A stretch of DNA of 64,000 bases from Melioribacter roseus (GTDB lineage Bacteria > Bacteroidota > Ignavibacteria > Ignavibacteriales > Melioribacteraceae): assembly GCA_020722065.1 (NCBI GenBank), contig DYLK01000013.1, positions 1 to 64,000 of the forward strand. The letters are read 5' to 3'. The notes beneath the pieces are model-generated. The model was not told the origin of the DNA, searched no databases, and worked only from the letters and a program-made list of their open reading frames with translations. A program made the position numbers and the translations under genes. Of this stretch, positions 18,001 to 26,519 are shown piece by piece. Each line of letters opens with the position of its first letter. Position 1 is the first letter of the stretch.

Positions 18001-18869
18001 TGAAAAATTATTTAGAATATTTTATTTTCATTGTTTTTTCATTTATTGCCCGATTATTTGGTCTGAAAAATATTCACATATTTGCTAAATTTTTAGCTTT
18101 TCTATTTTATAACATAATCCCAATTCGAAAGAAAGTAGTTATTGAAAATCTAAAAATGGCATTCCCAGAAAAATCTGAATCTGAAATATTAAAATTAACA
18201 AAAGCTAACTATTTAAGTTTTGCTATCACTTTTTCGGAACTTTTAATTCTAAAATCTACTAAAATTGAAGAACTGAAAGCTAAATGTACATCTTCAAATG
18301 GGGATGAAATTGTTGAGGAATTCAGGAAAGGAAACGGCGTATTGCTTGTTTCCGCTCACTTTGGGAATTGGGAATTTGGAGCTTTATGGTTGAATCTATT
18401 TTGGGGAATTGGAATAAGCGTTTTGGCAAAAAAGCAAAGAAATCATCTTCTCGCAAATTGGCTTACTTCTATGAGAAATCGCTTTGGAAATAAAGAAATT
18501 TATACTGGAGGAAGTTTTTCGAAAATTATTAGAGCTTTGAAAAACAAGGAAATTGTTGGAATTGTCGGCGACCAACGAGGAAGAAAAGATTCAATTCGTA
18601 TTAAATTTTTTGGAAAAGAAACAGCAGTTTTTACGGGCGCTGGGGGAATTGCTGCTAAAATGAATATTCCAATGTTTTTTGGCTTTGCAAAACGAGACGA
18701 ATTTGGGAAGTATCAAGCAGTATTTTATAAAATTACTTGTGACAATCAAGACTTATCTGACGAGGAAAAAACTAAAATTCTTACCCAAAAGTATTTTAAA
18801 AAATTGGAAGAAGTGATTAGAGAAAATCCAGAACAATGGTTTTGGATGCATAATATTTGGAAATATTAA
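18000..18869 (+). CDS. lipid A biosynthesis acyltransferase (LpxL/HtrB family)
   Basis: Inner-membrane acyltransferase that transfers an acyl chain to a lipid A precursor or related lipid. 289 residues from the ATG at 18000, which overlaps the preceding TGA as TGATG; a TTG three bases earlier is less likely. A hydrophobic N terminus (about 5-40) is followed by the catalytic HxxxxE motif in SAHFGNWEFG near 121, GDQRGRK near 196, and a C-terminal NPEQWFWMHNIW typical of the family. Its presence implies a lipopolysaccharide-like outer leaflet and fits the glycosyltransferase and MsbA genes further along. Confidence 0.9.
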   Translation: MKNYLEYFIFIVFSFIARLFGLKNIHIFAKFLAFLFYNIIPIRKKVVIENLKMAFPEKSESEILKLTKANYLSFAITFSELLILKSTKIEELKAKCTSSNGDEIVEEFRKGNGVLLVSAHFGNWEFGALWLNLFWGIGISVLAKKQRNHLLANWLTSMRNRFGNKEIYTGGSFSKIIRALKNKEIVGIVGDQRGRKDSIRIKFFGKETAVFTGAGGIAAKMNIPMFFGFAKRDEFGKYQAVFYKITCDNQDLSDEEKTKILTQKYFKKLEEVIRENPEQWFWMHNIWKY

Positions 18870-18896
18870 AAAATGAATTATTTCACTAAAAACAAC

Positions 18897-19337
18897 TTAT
18901 GAAATCTCTATCGCCTGTTTAATTCCAGTAGATAATTCTTCTAAAGTAATTCCTTTTAATGCAGTATCAATTGCCTCTTGAAGAATTTGCCATAAACTTC
19001 GAACTTTACAATTTTTGATATGAATACATGAATTATTAATTGCGCCAAATTTTTCACACAAATTATCTTCATAAAGTCTTCCGCCCAAAACTTTAAGTAA
19101 ATCGGATACAAGAATTTCTCTTGGAGATTTTGTTAAAATATAACCACCCAAGTACCCACGTTCGCTTTTTAAAAAGCCATTTATTCTTAAAATTCGTAAT
19201 ATTTTGGCTACAGTTGGTTCAGAAATTTCTTCTTTTTGGCTGATTTCTGGAATCGTAAATGGTTTTTTCTTTTCGTAACCTGAAGCAATTACAATCATAC
19301 ATCTTAAGCCATATTCTTCTTGCATATTTAATTTCAT
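18897..19337 (-). CDS. Rrf2-family regulator of the suf operon
   Basis: Winged-helix transcription factor of 146 residues. The DNA-binding part spans about 5-70 (SEPTVAKILRIL helix, GYLGGYIL wing). Three cysteines at 94, 104 and 110 match the iron-sulfur ligand pattern of IscR/SufR-type members, so it probably senses cluster status. It is the last gene of the suf operon, its ATG overlapping the sufT stop by 1 base. Autoregulation through a palindrome before sufB (24557-24572) is plausible but inferred. Calling it IscR or SufR would go beyond the evidence. Confidence 0.88.
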   Translation of the reverse strand: MKLNMQEEYGLRCMIVIASGYEKKKPFTIPEISQKEEISEPTVAKILRILRINGFLKSERGYLGGYILTKSPREILVSDLLKVLGGRLYEDNLCEKFGAINNSCIHIKNCKVRSLWQILQEAIDTALKGITLEELSTGIKQAIEIS

Positions 19338-19651
19338 TATAGATAACCTAAAATTAATTTTGCTTCATCTGACATCATGTCCATATTCCAAGCTGGTTCC
19401 CAAACTAATTTGAGCGAAACTCCTTTTACTTCAGGAATTTGCATGAGTTGTTCTTTTATCTGAATGGGTAAAGTTTCGGCAACTGGACAACCTGGAGCCG
19501 TTAAAGTCATTTTTATGAAAAGAATTCCTTCCTCATCAACTTTCATTTCGTAAACTAAACCCAAATCATAAACATTTACTGGTATTTCTGGGTCGTAAAT
19601 AGTTTTTAGTATTTCAATTGCTTTTTGTTCTATTTGCATATTTTGGAACAC
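19337..19651 (-). CDS. sufT: SufT-like iron-sulfur assembly factor (MIP18/DUF59 family)
   Basis: Small cytoplasmic protein of 104 residues that helps mature iron-sulfur proteins. Family motifs: YDPEIPVNVYDLGLVY (19-34) and TLTAPGCPVAETLP with the conserved Cys55. The start is a GTG one base after the sufS stop; GAGGA precedes it at good spacing, whereas the ATG four codons later has none. It is coupled to the regulator gene by a 1-base overlap. PaaD-like relatives exist, but the suf context favours SufT. Confidence 0.9.
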   Translation of the reverse strand: MFQNMQIEQKAIEILKTIYDPEIPVNVYDLGLVYEMKVDEEGILFIKMTLTAPGCPVAETLPIQIKEQLMQIPEVKGVSLKLVWEPAWNMDMMSDEAKLILGYL

Positions 19652-19652
19652 G

Positions 19653-20870
19653 TCATCCTCGTAATAATTCGATATCTGTTTTTAGTTTTTTGATAAAAAA
19701 ATCAATTTCCTGTGTTGTATTATAAAATGAAAGAGAAACCCGCAAAGTCCCAGGAATACCAAAATGTTGCATAATTGTTTGCGTACAATGATTTCCCGTT
19801 CGAACGGCAATTCCTTGCGAATCGAGTAAAGTTCCTAAATCGTAATGATGAATTCCCTTTATATTAAATGAAAAAACCGGCAATTTATCCAGAGAATTTC
19901 CATAAATCACAATGTCATCAATTTCTGATAATCTGTTTTGTAGATATTTTGTCAGATTTTCTTCATATTCAATAAGTTTTGGGAAATGATTTTCTTCAAG
20001 ATATTTGATTGCTTCTGCAAGTGCAATTGCTCCAGAAATATTCGGAGTTCCTGCTTCAAATTTGTGTGGAAGCGAATTAAAAGTAGTTTTTTCAAATGTA
20101 ACTTTATCAATCATTTCACCGCCACCGTGATAAGGTTGCATTTGATTTAGAATTTCTTCTTTTCCATACAAAATTCCAATTCCTGTTGGAGCGTAGATTT
20201 TATGTCCAGAAAAAACAAAAAAATCTGAATCAAGTTTTTGCATATCAACTTTGTGATGTGGAACAATTTGAGCTCCATCAACCAAAGTTAAAATGTTGTG
20301 TTTTTTTGCGATTTGAATAATTTGTTCGATTGGATTTATAATTCCAAATGTGTTTGAAGCATTTGTTACTGCTATTAACTTCGTTTTTGTTGAAATTAGA
20401 CTTTCAAGTTTCTCAACTTGTAAAATTCCATTTCCATCAAATGGAAGAACTTTTATCTTCAGATTTTTACAGCAAATTTGCCAAGGAACGATGTTTGCGT
20501 GATGTTCCATTTCTGAAATGATAATTTCGTCATTTTCTTGCAAAATTCCTGAAAAATAAAGCGAAGTTGCTACCAAATTTATCGATTCTGTCGTCCCTCG
20601 CGTGAAAATAATTTCACAAGTTTTTTGTGCATTTATGAATTCCCGAATAACTTCGCGCGAATTTTCATAACAATCAGTTGCAATTGTGCTGAGTTTATAA
20701 ACTCCACGATGAACATTTGCATTTTCTTCGCTGTAATATTTTACAATTCTTTCAATTACAGCTTTTGGTTTTTGAGTTGTTGCAGCGTTATCAAAATAAA
20801 CCAAAGGTTTGCTGTTGAATTTTTGGGAAAGAATCGGGAAATCGCTTCGTAATTCGGAAATTTTTATCAT
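19653..20870 (-). CDS. sufS: SufS cysteine desulfurase (type II)
   Basis: Pyridoxal-phosphate enzyme that takes sulfur from cysteine for cluster assembly. With the ATG at 20870 it has 405 residues, the usual SufS size; this ATG overlaps the sufD stop as TGATG, so the TTG one codon upstream is less likely. The cofactor lysine sits in FSGHKIYAPTG (about 224), and the catalytic cysteine in RTGNHCTQ (about 362), the short-loop arrangement of type II enzymes. Such enzymes normally need SufE or SufU as a sulfur acceptor, but neither gene is in this operon. Confidence 0.97.
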   Translation of the reverse strand: MIKISELRSDFPILSQKFNSKPLVYFDNAATTQKPKAVIERIVKYYSEENANVHRGVYKLSTIATDCYENSREVIREFINAQKTCEIIFTRGTTESINLVATSLYFSGILQENDEIIISEMEHHANIVPWQICCKNLKIKVLPFDGNGILQVEKLESLISTKTKLIAVTNASNTFGIINPIEQIIQIAKKHNILTLVDGAQIVPHHKVDMQKLDSDFFVFSGHKIYAPTGIGILYGKEEILNQMQPYHGGGEMIDKVTFEKTTFNSLPHKFEAGTPNISGAIALAEAIKYLEENHFPKLIEYEENLTKYLQNRLSEIDDIVIYGNSLDKLPVFSFNIKGIHHYDLGTLLDSQGIAVRTGNHCTQTIMQHFGIPGTLRVSLSFYNTTQEIDFFIKKLKTDIELLRG

Positions 20871-22198
20871 CAAATTTCTCTTTGATTTAGTGAAAAAAAC
20901 ACTTTGTGGTTTATTTGTTCTCGCAATTCTGGAATTTTTATCGCATCAATAACTTCAGCCAAAAATGCTCGAATTAACATTGATTGTGCAATTTCTTTTG
21001 GAATACCGCGTGAAATAATGTAGAAAAGTGAATCTTTGTCCAATTGTCCAACTGTTGCTCCGTGCGTACAGCGAACGTCATCAGCGTAAATTTCTAATTG
21101 CGGTTTTGTGTCGATTCTTGCATTATCCGAAAGTAAAATTGTTTTGTTTGATTGATAAGCATTTGTTTTTTGTGAATCTTTTTCGACCAAAATTTTCCCG
21201 CTAAAAACTGCTTTGGAATTGTCAGTTAAAATTCCTTTATAAACTTCGTTGGTAAAACAATTTGGTTTTGCGTGATTGATAAATGTGTGATTATCAACGT
21301 GTTCGTTTTGCTTTTCGGTGTATAGTCCATAAAAATGTGCTTCGATGTGTTCGCCGTTTAATTTCGCATTCAAATTGTTTCTAACAAAGTTGGCGGAAAG
21401 TGAAAAAGAGAAGTGATTGAAAAGAGAATTTTCTTCAAGTACAATTTCAGTTGTTCCAATTTTATTTATAAGAGATTCCTCGGTATCGTAAATTTCAATT
21501 CTTGATGATTTCCCGCCGAATATTTCTGTAAAGTAATTATGATAATTTGTATGAGAATTATCCAAAACTGACTGAAAAATCACTTTTACTTCTGCGTTTT
21601 CTTCGACAATAATCAAATTATGTGTTGAAACAAGAAGATTTTGAGTTTCATTTCCAATCAAATTTATTACTTCAATTGGCATTTCTACAACAACATTTTT
21701 TGGAACGAAAAGGAAAAATCCATCAACTGCGAAAAGATTATTCAACAATTCGAAAGTTGATTTTGTGTTTTTCGATTTATTGAAATATTTCGCAAACAAT
21801 TCGGGTTTTTCTTTTGAAATTTTGTCCACACTTCCCAAAACAACTTTTCCATTCAAATTTGAAATTGATGAAAGATGTTCGTTAAAAAATCCATTTTGAA
21901 ATACGAGTTTTATGCTTTTAGTATTTTTTAGAGAATTCTGAAATACACTTTCGGGAATTAATTTGCTTGCAAAATCTTCAAATGTTGCTGGTTTTAAGTC
22001 AGATTTAAGGAAATTTGAGATATTTGTAAATCGCCATTCTTCATCTTTTGTTGTTGGGAATTTTGATTCAGCGAAAAGATTTTTAGAATTTTCTGCAATT
22101 TCAGAAATAAAACCAACGGAATTTTCGTTCTTGGAATTCTTCCAATCTGCAAATTTCACTAAATAATCTTGATTAATCTGATATTTGTTTGTCATCAT
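20870..22198 (-). CDS. sufD: SufD, Fe-S assembly scaffold subunit
   Basis: Partner of SufB and SufC in the SufBC2D scaffold, 442 residues. The conserved C-terminal half forms the beta-helix core, with FSGKILVEKDSQKTNAYQ near 330, DNARIDTKPQLEIYADDVRC near 360 and HGATVGQLDKDSLFYIISRG near 380. Two ATGs stand in tandem; the second (22195) has better spacing to GAGG. It begins 8 bases after sufC, and its TGA overlaps sufS. The N-terminal part is divergent, which is normal for SufD. Confidence 0.95.
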   Translation of the reverse strand: MMTNKYQINQDYLVKFADWKNSKNENSVGFISEIAENSKNLFAESKFPTTKDEEWRFTNISNFLKSDLKPATFEDFASKLIPESVFQNSLKNTKSIKLVFQNGFFNEHLSSISNLNGKVVLGSVDKISKEKPELFAKYFNKSKNTKSTFELLNNLFAVDGFFLFVPKNVVVEMPIEVINLIGNETQNLLVSTHNLIIVEENAEVKVIFQSVLDNSHTNYHNYFTEIFGGKSSRIEIYDTEESLINKIGTTEIVLEENSLFNHFSFSLSANFVRNNLNAKLNGEHIEAHFYGLYTEKQNEHVDNHTFINHAKPNCFTNEVYKGILTDNSKAVFSGKILVEKDSQKTNAYQSNKTILLSDNARIDTKPQLEIYADDVRCTHGATVGQLDKDSLFYIISRGIPKEIAQSMLIRAFLAEVIDAIKIPELREQINHKVFFSLNQREI

Positions 22199-22206
22199 AA
22201 CCTCAA

Positions 22207-22965
22207 CTATTCCTCATCTTCGGCAAGTTCTTTAACCCAATCGTAACCCTTTGCCTCAAGTTCTAAAGCAAGCTCTTTTCCACCAGATTTAATAATTCTT
22301 CCTTTGTAAAGAACGTGAACAAAGTCGGGAATAATATAATCCAACAATCGCTGATAATGAGTTATCAAAATTGTTGCATTTTCTTTCGATTTGAAAGCAT
22401 TTACGCCTTTCGAAACAATTTTTAGAGCGTCAATATCCAAACCAGAATCAGTTTCATCAAGAATTGCCAATTTTGGGTTTAACATCAAAAGTTGCAGGAT
22501 TTCATTTCGTTTCTTTTCGCCACCAGAAAAGCCTTCGTTTACTGAACGGCTGATTAAAGAATTATCCATTTCAAGAATTGCCGCTTTTTCTTTTATTAAC
22601 GAAATAAATTCTTTGGGCGACATTTCTTCTTGCTGTCTGTACTTGCGAATTTCGTCAATCGCAGTTTTTAGAAAAGTTGAATTTGTAATTCCAGGAATTT
22701 CAATTGGATATTGAAACGCAAGAAAAACTCCTTCTCTCGCTCTATCTTCGGGCGACATTTCAATTAGATTTTTTCCGCAAAATTCAACTTCGCCATCAAT
22801 AATTTCATAATTTGGATTTCCAGCGAGAACGTTTGCAAGTGTGCTTTTCCCAGAACCATTTGGTCCCATAATTGCGTGAACTTCTCCTGGATTTACAATT
22901 AAATTTAAACCTTTTAGAATATCTTTTTCTTCAACTTTTGCTTTTAGATTTTTTATACTTAACAT
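22207..22965 (-). CDS. sufC: SufC, Fe-S assembly ATPase
   Basis: ABC-type ATPase without membrane domain, 252 residues; it energises the SufBCD scaffold. Walker A is GPNGSGKST near 35-43, the signature segment is GFSGGEKKRNEILQ near 146, and Walker B is LAILDETDSGLDIDALK near 166, with the SufC-specific DETDSGLD. The protein starts at an ATG with a modest AAGGAT-like site upstream. It lies between sufB (87-base gap) and sufD (8-base gap). Confidence 0.97.
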   Translation of the reverse strand: MLSIKNLKAKVEEKDILKGLNLIVNPGEVHAIMGPNGSGKSTLANVLAGNPNYEIIDGEVEFCGKNLIEMSPEDRAREGVFLAFQYPIEIPGITNSTFLKTAIDEIRKYRQQEEMSPKEFISLIKEKAAILEMDNSLISRSVNEGFSGGEKKRNEILQLLMLNPKLAILDETDSGLDIDALKIVSKGVNAFKSKENATILITHYQRLLDYIIPDFVHVLYKGRIIKSGGKELALELEAKGYDWVKELAEDEE

Positions 22966-23052
22966 TTTATATCCTTATTCATTTGTATTTTGTAATTGGG
23001 AAATATTAATTTCTGATTCACCCGTAAATCGGGAAAAATTATAATCTTAAAT

Positions 23053-24495
23053 TTACCCGACGCTTCCTTCGAGCGAAATTTCTAATAATTTTTGTGCTTC
23101 AACTGCAAATTCCATAGGAAGAACTCGAAAAACTTCTTTGCAAAATCCGTTTACAATCATATTAACGGCATCTTCAGTGGAAAGTCCGCGTTGATTTAAG
23201 TAGAAAATTTGATCTTCGCTAACTTTTGAAGTTGTGGCTTCGTGTTCAACTGTAGCAGAATTATTGTCAACTTCGATATATGGGAAAGTGTGAGCCCCGC
23301 ATTTATCTCCCATTAACATTGAATCACATTGAGAAAAATTGCGAGCACCTTCGGCTGATTTTGCAACTTTCACTAATCCGCGATAAGAATTGTCACTAAA
23401 TCCAGCGGAAATTCCTTTCGAAACAATTGTACTTCGTGTGTTTTTTCCGATGTGAATCATTTTAGTTCCAGTATCAGCTTGTTGGTAATTATTTGTAACG
23501 GCAATTGAGTAGAATTCGCCAATTGAATTATCTCCTTTCAGAATGCAGCTTGGATATTTCCAAGTTACAGCCGAACCAGTTTCAACTTGCGTCCACGAAA
23601 TTTTGGAATTTTTATGGGCAATTCCACGTTTTGTAACGAAATTATAAATTCCACCTTTTCCTTCTTTATCACCAGGATACCAATTTTGAACAGTAGAATA
23701 TTTGATTTCCGCAAAATCTTCGGCAATTAGTTCAACAACCGCTGCGTGAAGTTGATTTTCATCTCGTTGCGGGGCAGTACAACCTTCAAGATAGCTAACA
23801 TACGCACCTTCATCTGCGACAATCAAAGTGCGTTCGAATTGTCCTGTTTCCATTGCATTTATTCTGAAATAAGTAGATAATTCCATCGGACAGCGAACTC
23901 CTTTTGGAATGTAAACAAAAGAACCATCGCTAAAAACGGCAGAATTTAGAGCAGCGTAATAATTGTCAGTATATGGAACAACCGAACCGAGATATTTTTT
24001 CACTAATTCTGGATGATTTCTAATTGCTTCGGAAATTGAACCGAAAATTATTCCTTTTTCGTTCAAAGTTTCCTTGAATGTAGTTGCCACCGAAACGGAA
24101 TCAAAAACTGCGTCAACAGCAACATTTGAAAGAAGTTTCTGTTCTTCAAGTGGAATTCCTAATTTTTCGAATGTCTTGAGTAATTCTGGATCAACTTCAT
24201 CTAAACTATCTAATTTCGGTTTGTTTTTCGGTGCAGCATAATAACGAATATCTTGAAAATCAACTTTTGGATATTTTACTTTAGGCCACTTTGGTTCTTC
24301 TAAAGTCAACCAATGTCTGAAAGCTTTTAGCCGAAATTCCAACATCCAATCTGGTTCATCTTTAATTTTTGAAATTTTACGAATTATATTTTCGTTCAAT
24401 CCTTTTTCAAATTCCACTTGCTCAATTTCAGTTACAAATCCCCATTTATAATCAGAATTTGTAACGTCATTTAACAATTTATCATTTTCTGTCAT
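23053..24495 (-). CDS. sufB: SufB, Fe-S assembly scaffold subunit
   Basis: Main scaffold subunit of the Suf system, 480 residues. Recognisable blocks are [15 protein letters not shown] near 208, [20 protein letters not shown] near 225, [16 protein letters not shown] near 318 and [20 protein letters not shown] near 405 in the conserved C-terminal core. It is the first gene of a six-gene operon. A promoter with a perfect TTGACA box overlapped by a palindrome lies just upstream. AAGGT precedes the ATG. The identification is certain. Confidence 0.98.
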   Translation of the reverse strand: MTENDKLLNDVTNSDYKWGFVTEIEQVEFEKGLNENIIRKISKIKDEPDWMLEFRLKAFRHWLTLEEPKWPKVKYPKVDFQDIRYYAAPKNKPKLDSLDEVDPELLKTFEKLGIPLEEQKLLSNVAVDAVFDSVSVATTFKETLNEKGIIFGSISEAIRNHPELVKKYLGSVVPYTDNYYAALNSAVFSDGSFVYIPKGVRCPMELSTYFRINAMETGQFERTLIVADEGAYVSYLEGCTAPQRDENQLHAAVVELIAEDFAEIKYSTVQNWYPGDKEGKGGIYNFVTKRGIAHKNSKISWTQVETGSAVTWKYPSCILKGDNSIGEFYSIAVTNNYQQADTGTKMIHIGKNTRSTIVSKGISAGFSDNSYRGLVKVAKSAEGARNFSQCDSMLMGDKCGAHTFPYIEVDNNSATVEHEATTSKVSEDQIFYLNQRGLSTEDAVNMIVNGFCKEVFRVLPMEFAVEAQKLLEISLEGSVG

Positions 24496-24531
24496 TTAAT
24501 AATTTACCTTTCTTTTCAAATTTTATAAACA

Positions 24532-24560
24532 AAACTATTTATTCTTGAATAAAATGTCAA
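24532..24560 (-). promoter_or_regulatory. suf operon promoter
   Basis: On the minus strand, TTGACA (24560-24555) and TAGTTT (24537-24532) are separated by 17 bases, about 30 bases before the sufB leader. The -35 box is perfect; the -10 box matches only three of six positions. Confidence 0.5.
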
Positions 24561-24572
24561 GATTAAACTTGA
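24543..24572. promoter_or_regulatory. candidate Rrf2 operator before sufB
   Basis: TCTTGA (24543-24548), TCAAGA (24557-24562) and CTTGA (24568-24572) form two overlapping inverted repeats; TCAAGATTAAACTTGA at 24557-24572 pairs at 7 of 8 positions. The block covers the -35 box of the sufB promoter, where a repressor would act. The regulator at the end of the operon is the obvious candidate binder, by inference only. Confidence 0.35.
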
Positions 24573-24667
24573 TTATTTCTGAAAGATTATAAATTTACTT
24601 CAAAATTGCTGAAATATGCTTTTTTGTTATATTTAAATTGTTATGTCAATAATTATGGTGAATAAAA

Positions 24668-25366
24668 ATGCTCAGTTCAGAAAGAGAACAGTTGTCAGAA
24701 AATAAAAAAATGAAAATGCCTGAAAAAGAAGTTTGGCGAATCTTTAAGATAATGTCTGAATTTGTTGAAGGGTTTGAAGTACTTTCGGGAATTCAACCAA
24801 GTGTTGTGTTTTTTGGTTCAGCAAGAACAAATGAAGGCTCAAAATATTACGAATTAGCAAGAGAAACAGCACACGAAATTGTTAAAAATGGATTTGGAAT
24901 TACAACTGGCGGCGGACCAGGAATAATGGAAGCTGCAAATCGTGGTGCAAATGAAGCTGGTGGAAGTTCCGCTGGAATAAATGTTCAACTTCCCTTAGAA
25001 ACTCGTTCAAATAAATTTGTTGATAAAGATAAAATTGTAACTCTTCGCTACTTTTTTATTAGAAAAGTTTTACTTACAAAATATGCCCAAGGTTTTGTGA
25101 TTTTTCCAGGAGGTTTTGGTACAATTGACGAGCTTTTTGAAGTTCTAACTCTAATTCAAACAGGAAAAACTAAAAAGTTTCCAGTCGTTTTGATGGGAGA
25201 AAAATATTGGAGAGATTTAATTAAATGGATTAAAAATACAGCTCTTGAAAACGGTTATGTTTCTGAAAATGATTTGAATTTATTTACAATCACAGATAAT
25301 CCTTCAGTTGCTGCAGAAAAAATTTCATCATTCCATAAAGGAAAAGAGTTTGAACCAAATTTTTAG
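24668..25366 (+). CDS. LOG-family nucleotide phosphoribohydrolase (TIGR00730-like)
   Basis: Rossmann-fold protein of 232 residues. It has the two LOG signatures: GGGPGIMEAANRGA near 78-91 and PGGFGTIDELFEVLT near 143-157, the latter holding the catalytic Glu. Characterised members cleave ribose phosphate from nucleoside monophosphates; the old label lysine decarboxylase is wrong for this family. It is longer than the minimal family size because of N- and C-terminal extensions. It is divergently placed to sufB with a 172-base gap. Its last 17 bases overlap the RlpA-like gene. Confidence 0.85.
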   Translation: MLSSEREQLSENKKMKMPEKEVWRIFKIMSEFVEGFEVLSGIQPSVVFFGSARTNEGSKYYELARETAHEIVKNGFGITTGGGPGIMEAANRGANEAGGSSAGINVQLPLETRSNKFVDKDKIVTLRYFFIRKVLLTKYAQGFVIFPGGFGTIDELFEVLTLIQTGKTKKFPVVLMGEKYWRDLIKWIKNTALENGYVSENDLNLFTITDNPSVAAEKISSFHKGKEFEPNF

Positions 25367-25856
25367 AAATTCATTTATTATATCAATTTTTACAATTTTC
25401 TTGATGAATTGTGCTTCTTCTCCACGATTTACAAGTGAAGATAAAACTATTCCAACCCGAATTGAAAATTCTAAAAAGAATGAAAAAACTGAAAATAGAT
25501 TTGAAAATGAGTCTAAAAATAAAATTGCCACAACAAAAGGATTTTTGGAGACTAGTATTGGAATGGCATCTTATTATGGAGAAAAATTTCACAATAAAAC
25601 AACTTACAGCGGCGAAATTTATGATATGAACGGAATTTCAGCTGCACATAGTTTTTATCCAATGGGAACAAAATTGCTTGTAACAAACCTAAAAAATGGG
25701 AAAAAAGTTGAATTAATCGTAAACGACAAATTCCCCAAACATCCAACAAGAATAATTGATCTTTCCAAAGGCGCAGCAGAAATGCTTGGATTTTTGAATG
25801 AAGGAGTTGTTGAAGTTCAAATTGATGTTATTGAATGGGGAAAAGGGAGAAATTAG
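25350..25856 (+). CDS. RlpA-like septal lytic transglycosylase lipoprotein
   Basis: Predicted lipoprotein with a double-psi beta-barrel domain; RlpA proteins bind or cleave peptide-stripped peptidoglycan at the septum. I chose the TTG at 25350, 17 bases inside the previous gene, because AAGGAAAAGAG precedes it and the product then begins with a clean lipoprotein signal ending in FLMNC (Cys 20). A TTG at 25308 would add 14 polar residues. The domain starts at GMASYYGEKFHNKTTYSGE and continues with GTKLLVTNL, VNDKFPKHPTRIIDLSKGAA. No SPOR domain follows. The -1 Asn of the lipobox is less usual. Confidence 0.8.
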   Translation: MNQIFRNSFIISIFTIFLMNCASSPRFTSEDKTIPTRIENSKKNEKTENRFENESKNKIATTKGFLETSIGMASYYGEKFHNKTTYSGEIYDMNGISAAHSFYPMGTKLLVTNLKNGKKVELIVNDKFPKHPTRIIDLSKGAAEMLGFLNEGVVEVQIDVIEWGKGRN

Positions 25857-26519
25857 TTGAAAAATACAATATCTATTTTGCTTATTTTTTTAATTTATTA
25901 TACAAGTGCAGCTCAAAATCCTGCAAATTCAGTTCAAATTGCAAGATTAAAATATAGCGGTGGTGGTGATTGGTATAATGATCCTTCTTCTGAAGTAAAT
26001 TTACTAAATTATTTAACTCAAGTTACAAAAGTGAATACTATTCCAAAGTATCAATTTGTTGATGCTGCTTCAGATGAGATTTTCAATTTCCCATTTGTTT
26101 TTTGCACTGGACACGGGAATATGAATTTAACTAAAACGGAAGTTGCAAATTTGCGTGAATATTTACTAAAAGGCGGATTTTTATATGTTGATGATGATTA
26201 TGGACTCGATTCCTTTTTTCGGCGGGAAATTAAACGAATATTGCCAGAAGCTGAATTAGTTGAACTTCCTTTTTCTCATGAAATTTATCATTCCTTTTAT
26301 GATTTTAATTATGGTCCACCGAAAACTCACGAACACGAGAATAAATCGCCACAAGGTTTTGGTATTTTTCTTGAAAATAGACTTGCGGTATTTTATACTT
26401 ATGAAAGTAATCCTTCTGATGGTTGGGCGGATAAAGAAGTTCACGGAGACGATGACAAAACAAGAGAACTTGCATTACAATTTGGAGTTAACATATTAAT
26501 TTATGTTCTAAACAATTGA
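25857..26519 (+). CDS. DUF4159-family secreted protein
   Basis: Protein of 220 residues starting with a TTG directly after the RlpA-like stop codon. A signal peptide covers about 1-19 (YYTSAAQ). The rest resembles DUF4159: IARLKYSGGGDWYNDPSS near 28, FPFVFCTGHGNMNLT near 79, LREYLLKGGFLYVDDDYG near 98 and a C-terminal HGDDDKTRELALQFGVN. DUF4159 genes usually sit near MoxR, DUF58 and BatA/VWA genes; here only the coiled-coil membrane protein follows, overlapping by 1 base. The fold may be glutamine-amidotransferase-like. Function unknown. Confidence 0.8.
   Translation: MKNTISILLIFLIYYTSAAQNPANSVQIARLKYSGGGDWYNDPSSEVNLLNYLTQVTKVNTIPKYQFVDAASDEIFNFPFVFCTGHGNMNLTKTEVANLREYLLKGGFLYVDDDYGLDSFFRREIKRILPEAELVELPFSHEIYHSFYDFNYGPPKTHEHENKSPQGFGIFLENRLAVFYTYESNPSDGWADKEVHGDDDKTRELALQFGVNILIYVLNN

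Noticed and set aside
25308-25349. Longer N terminus for the RlpA-like protein
   Set aside because: It would add 14 polar residues before the lipoprotein signal and overlap the LOG gene by 59 bases; the TTG at 25350 has the better ribosome binding site.
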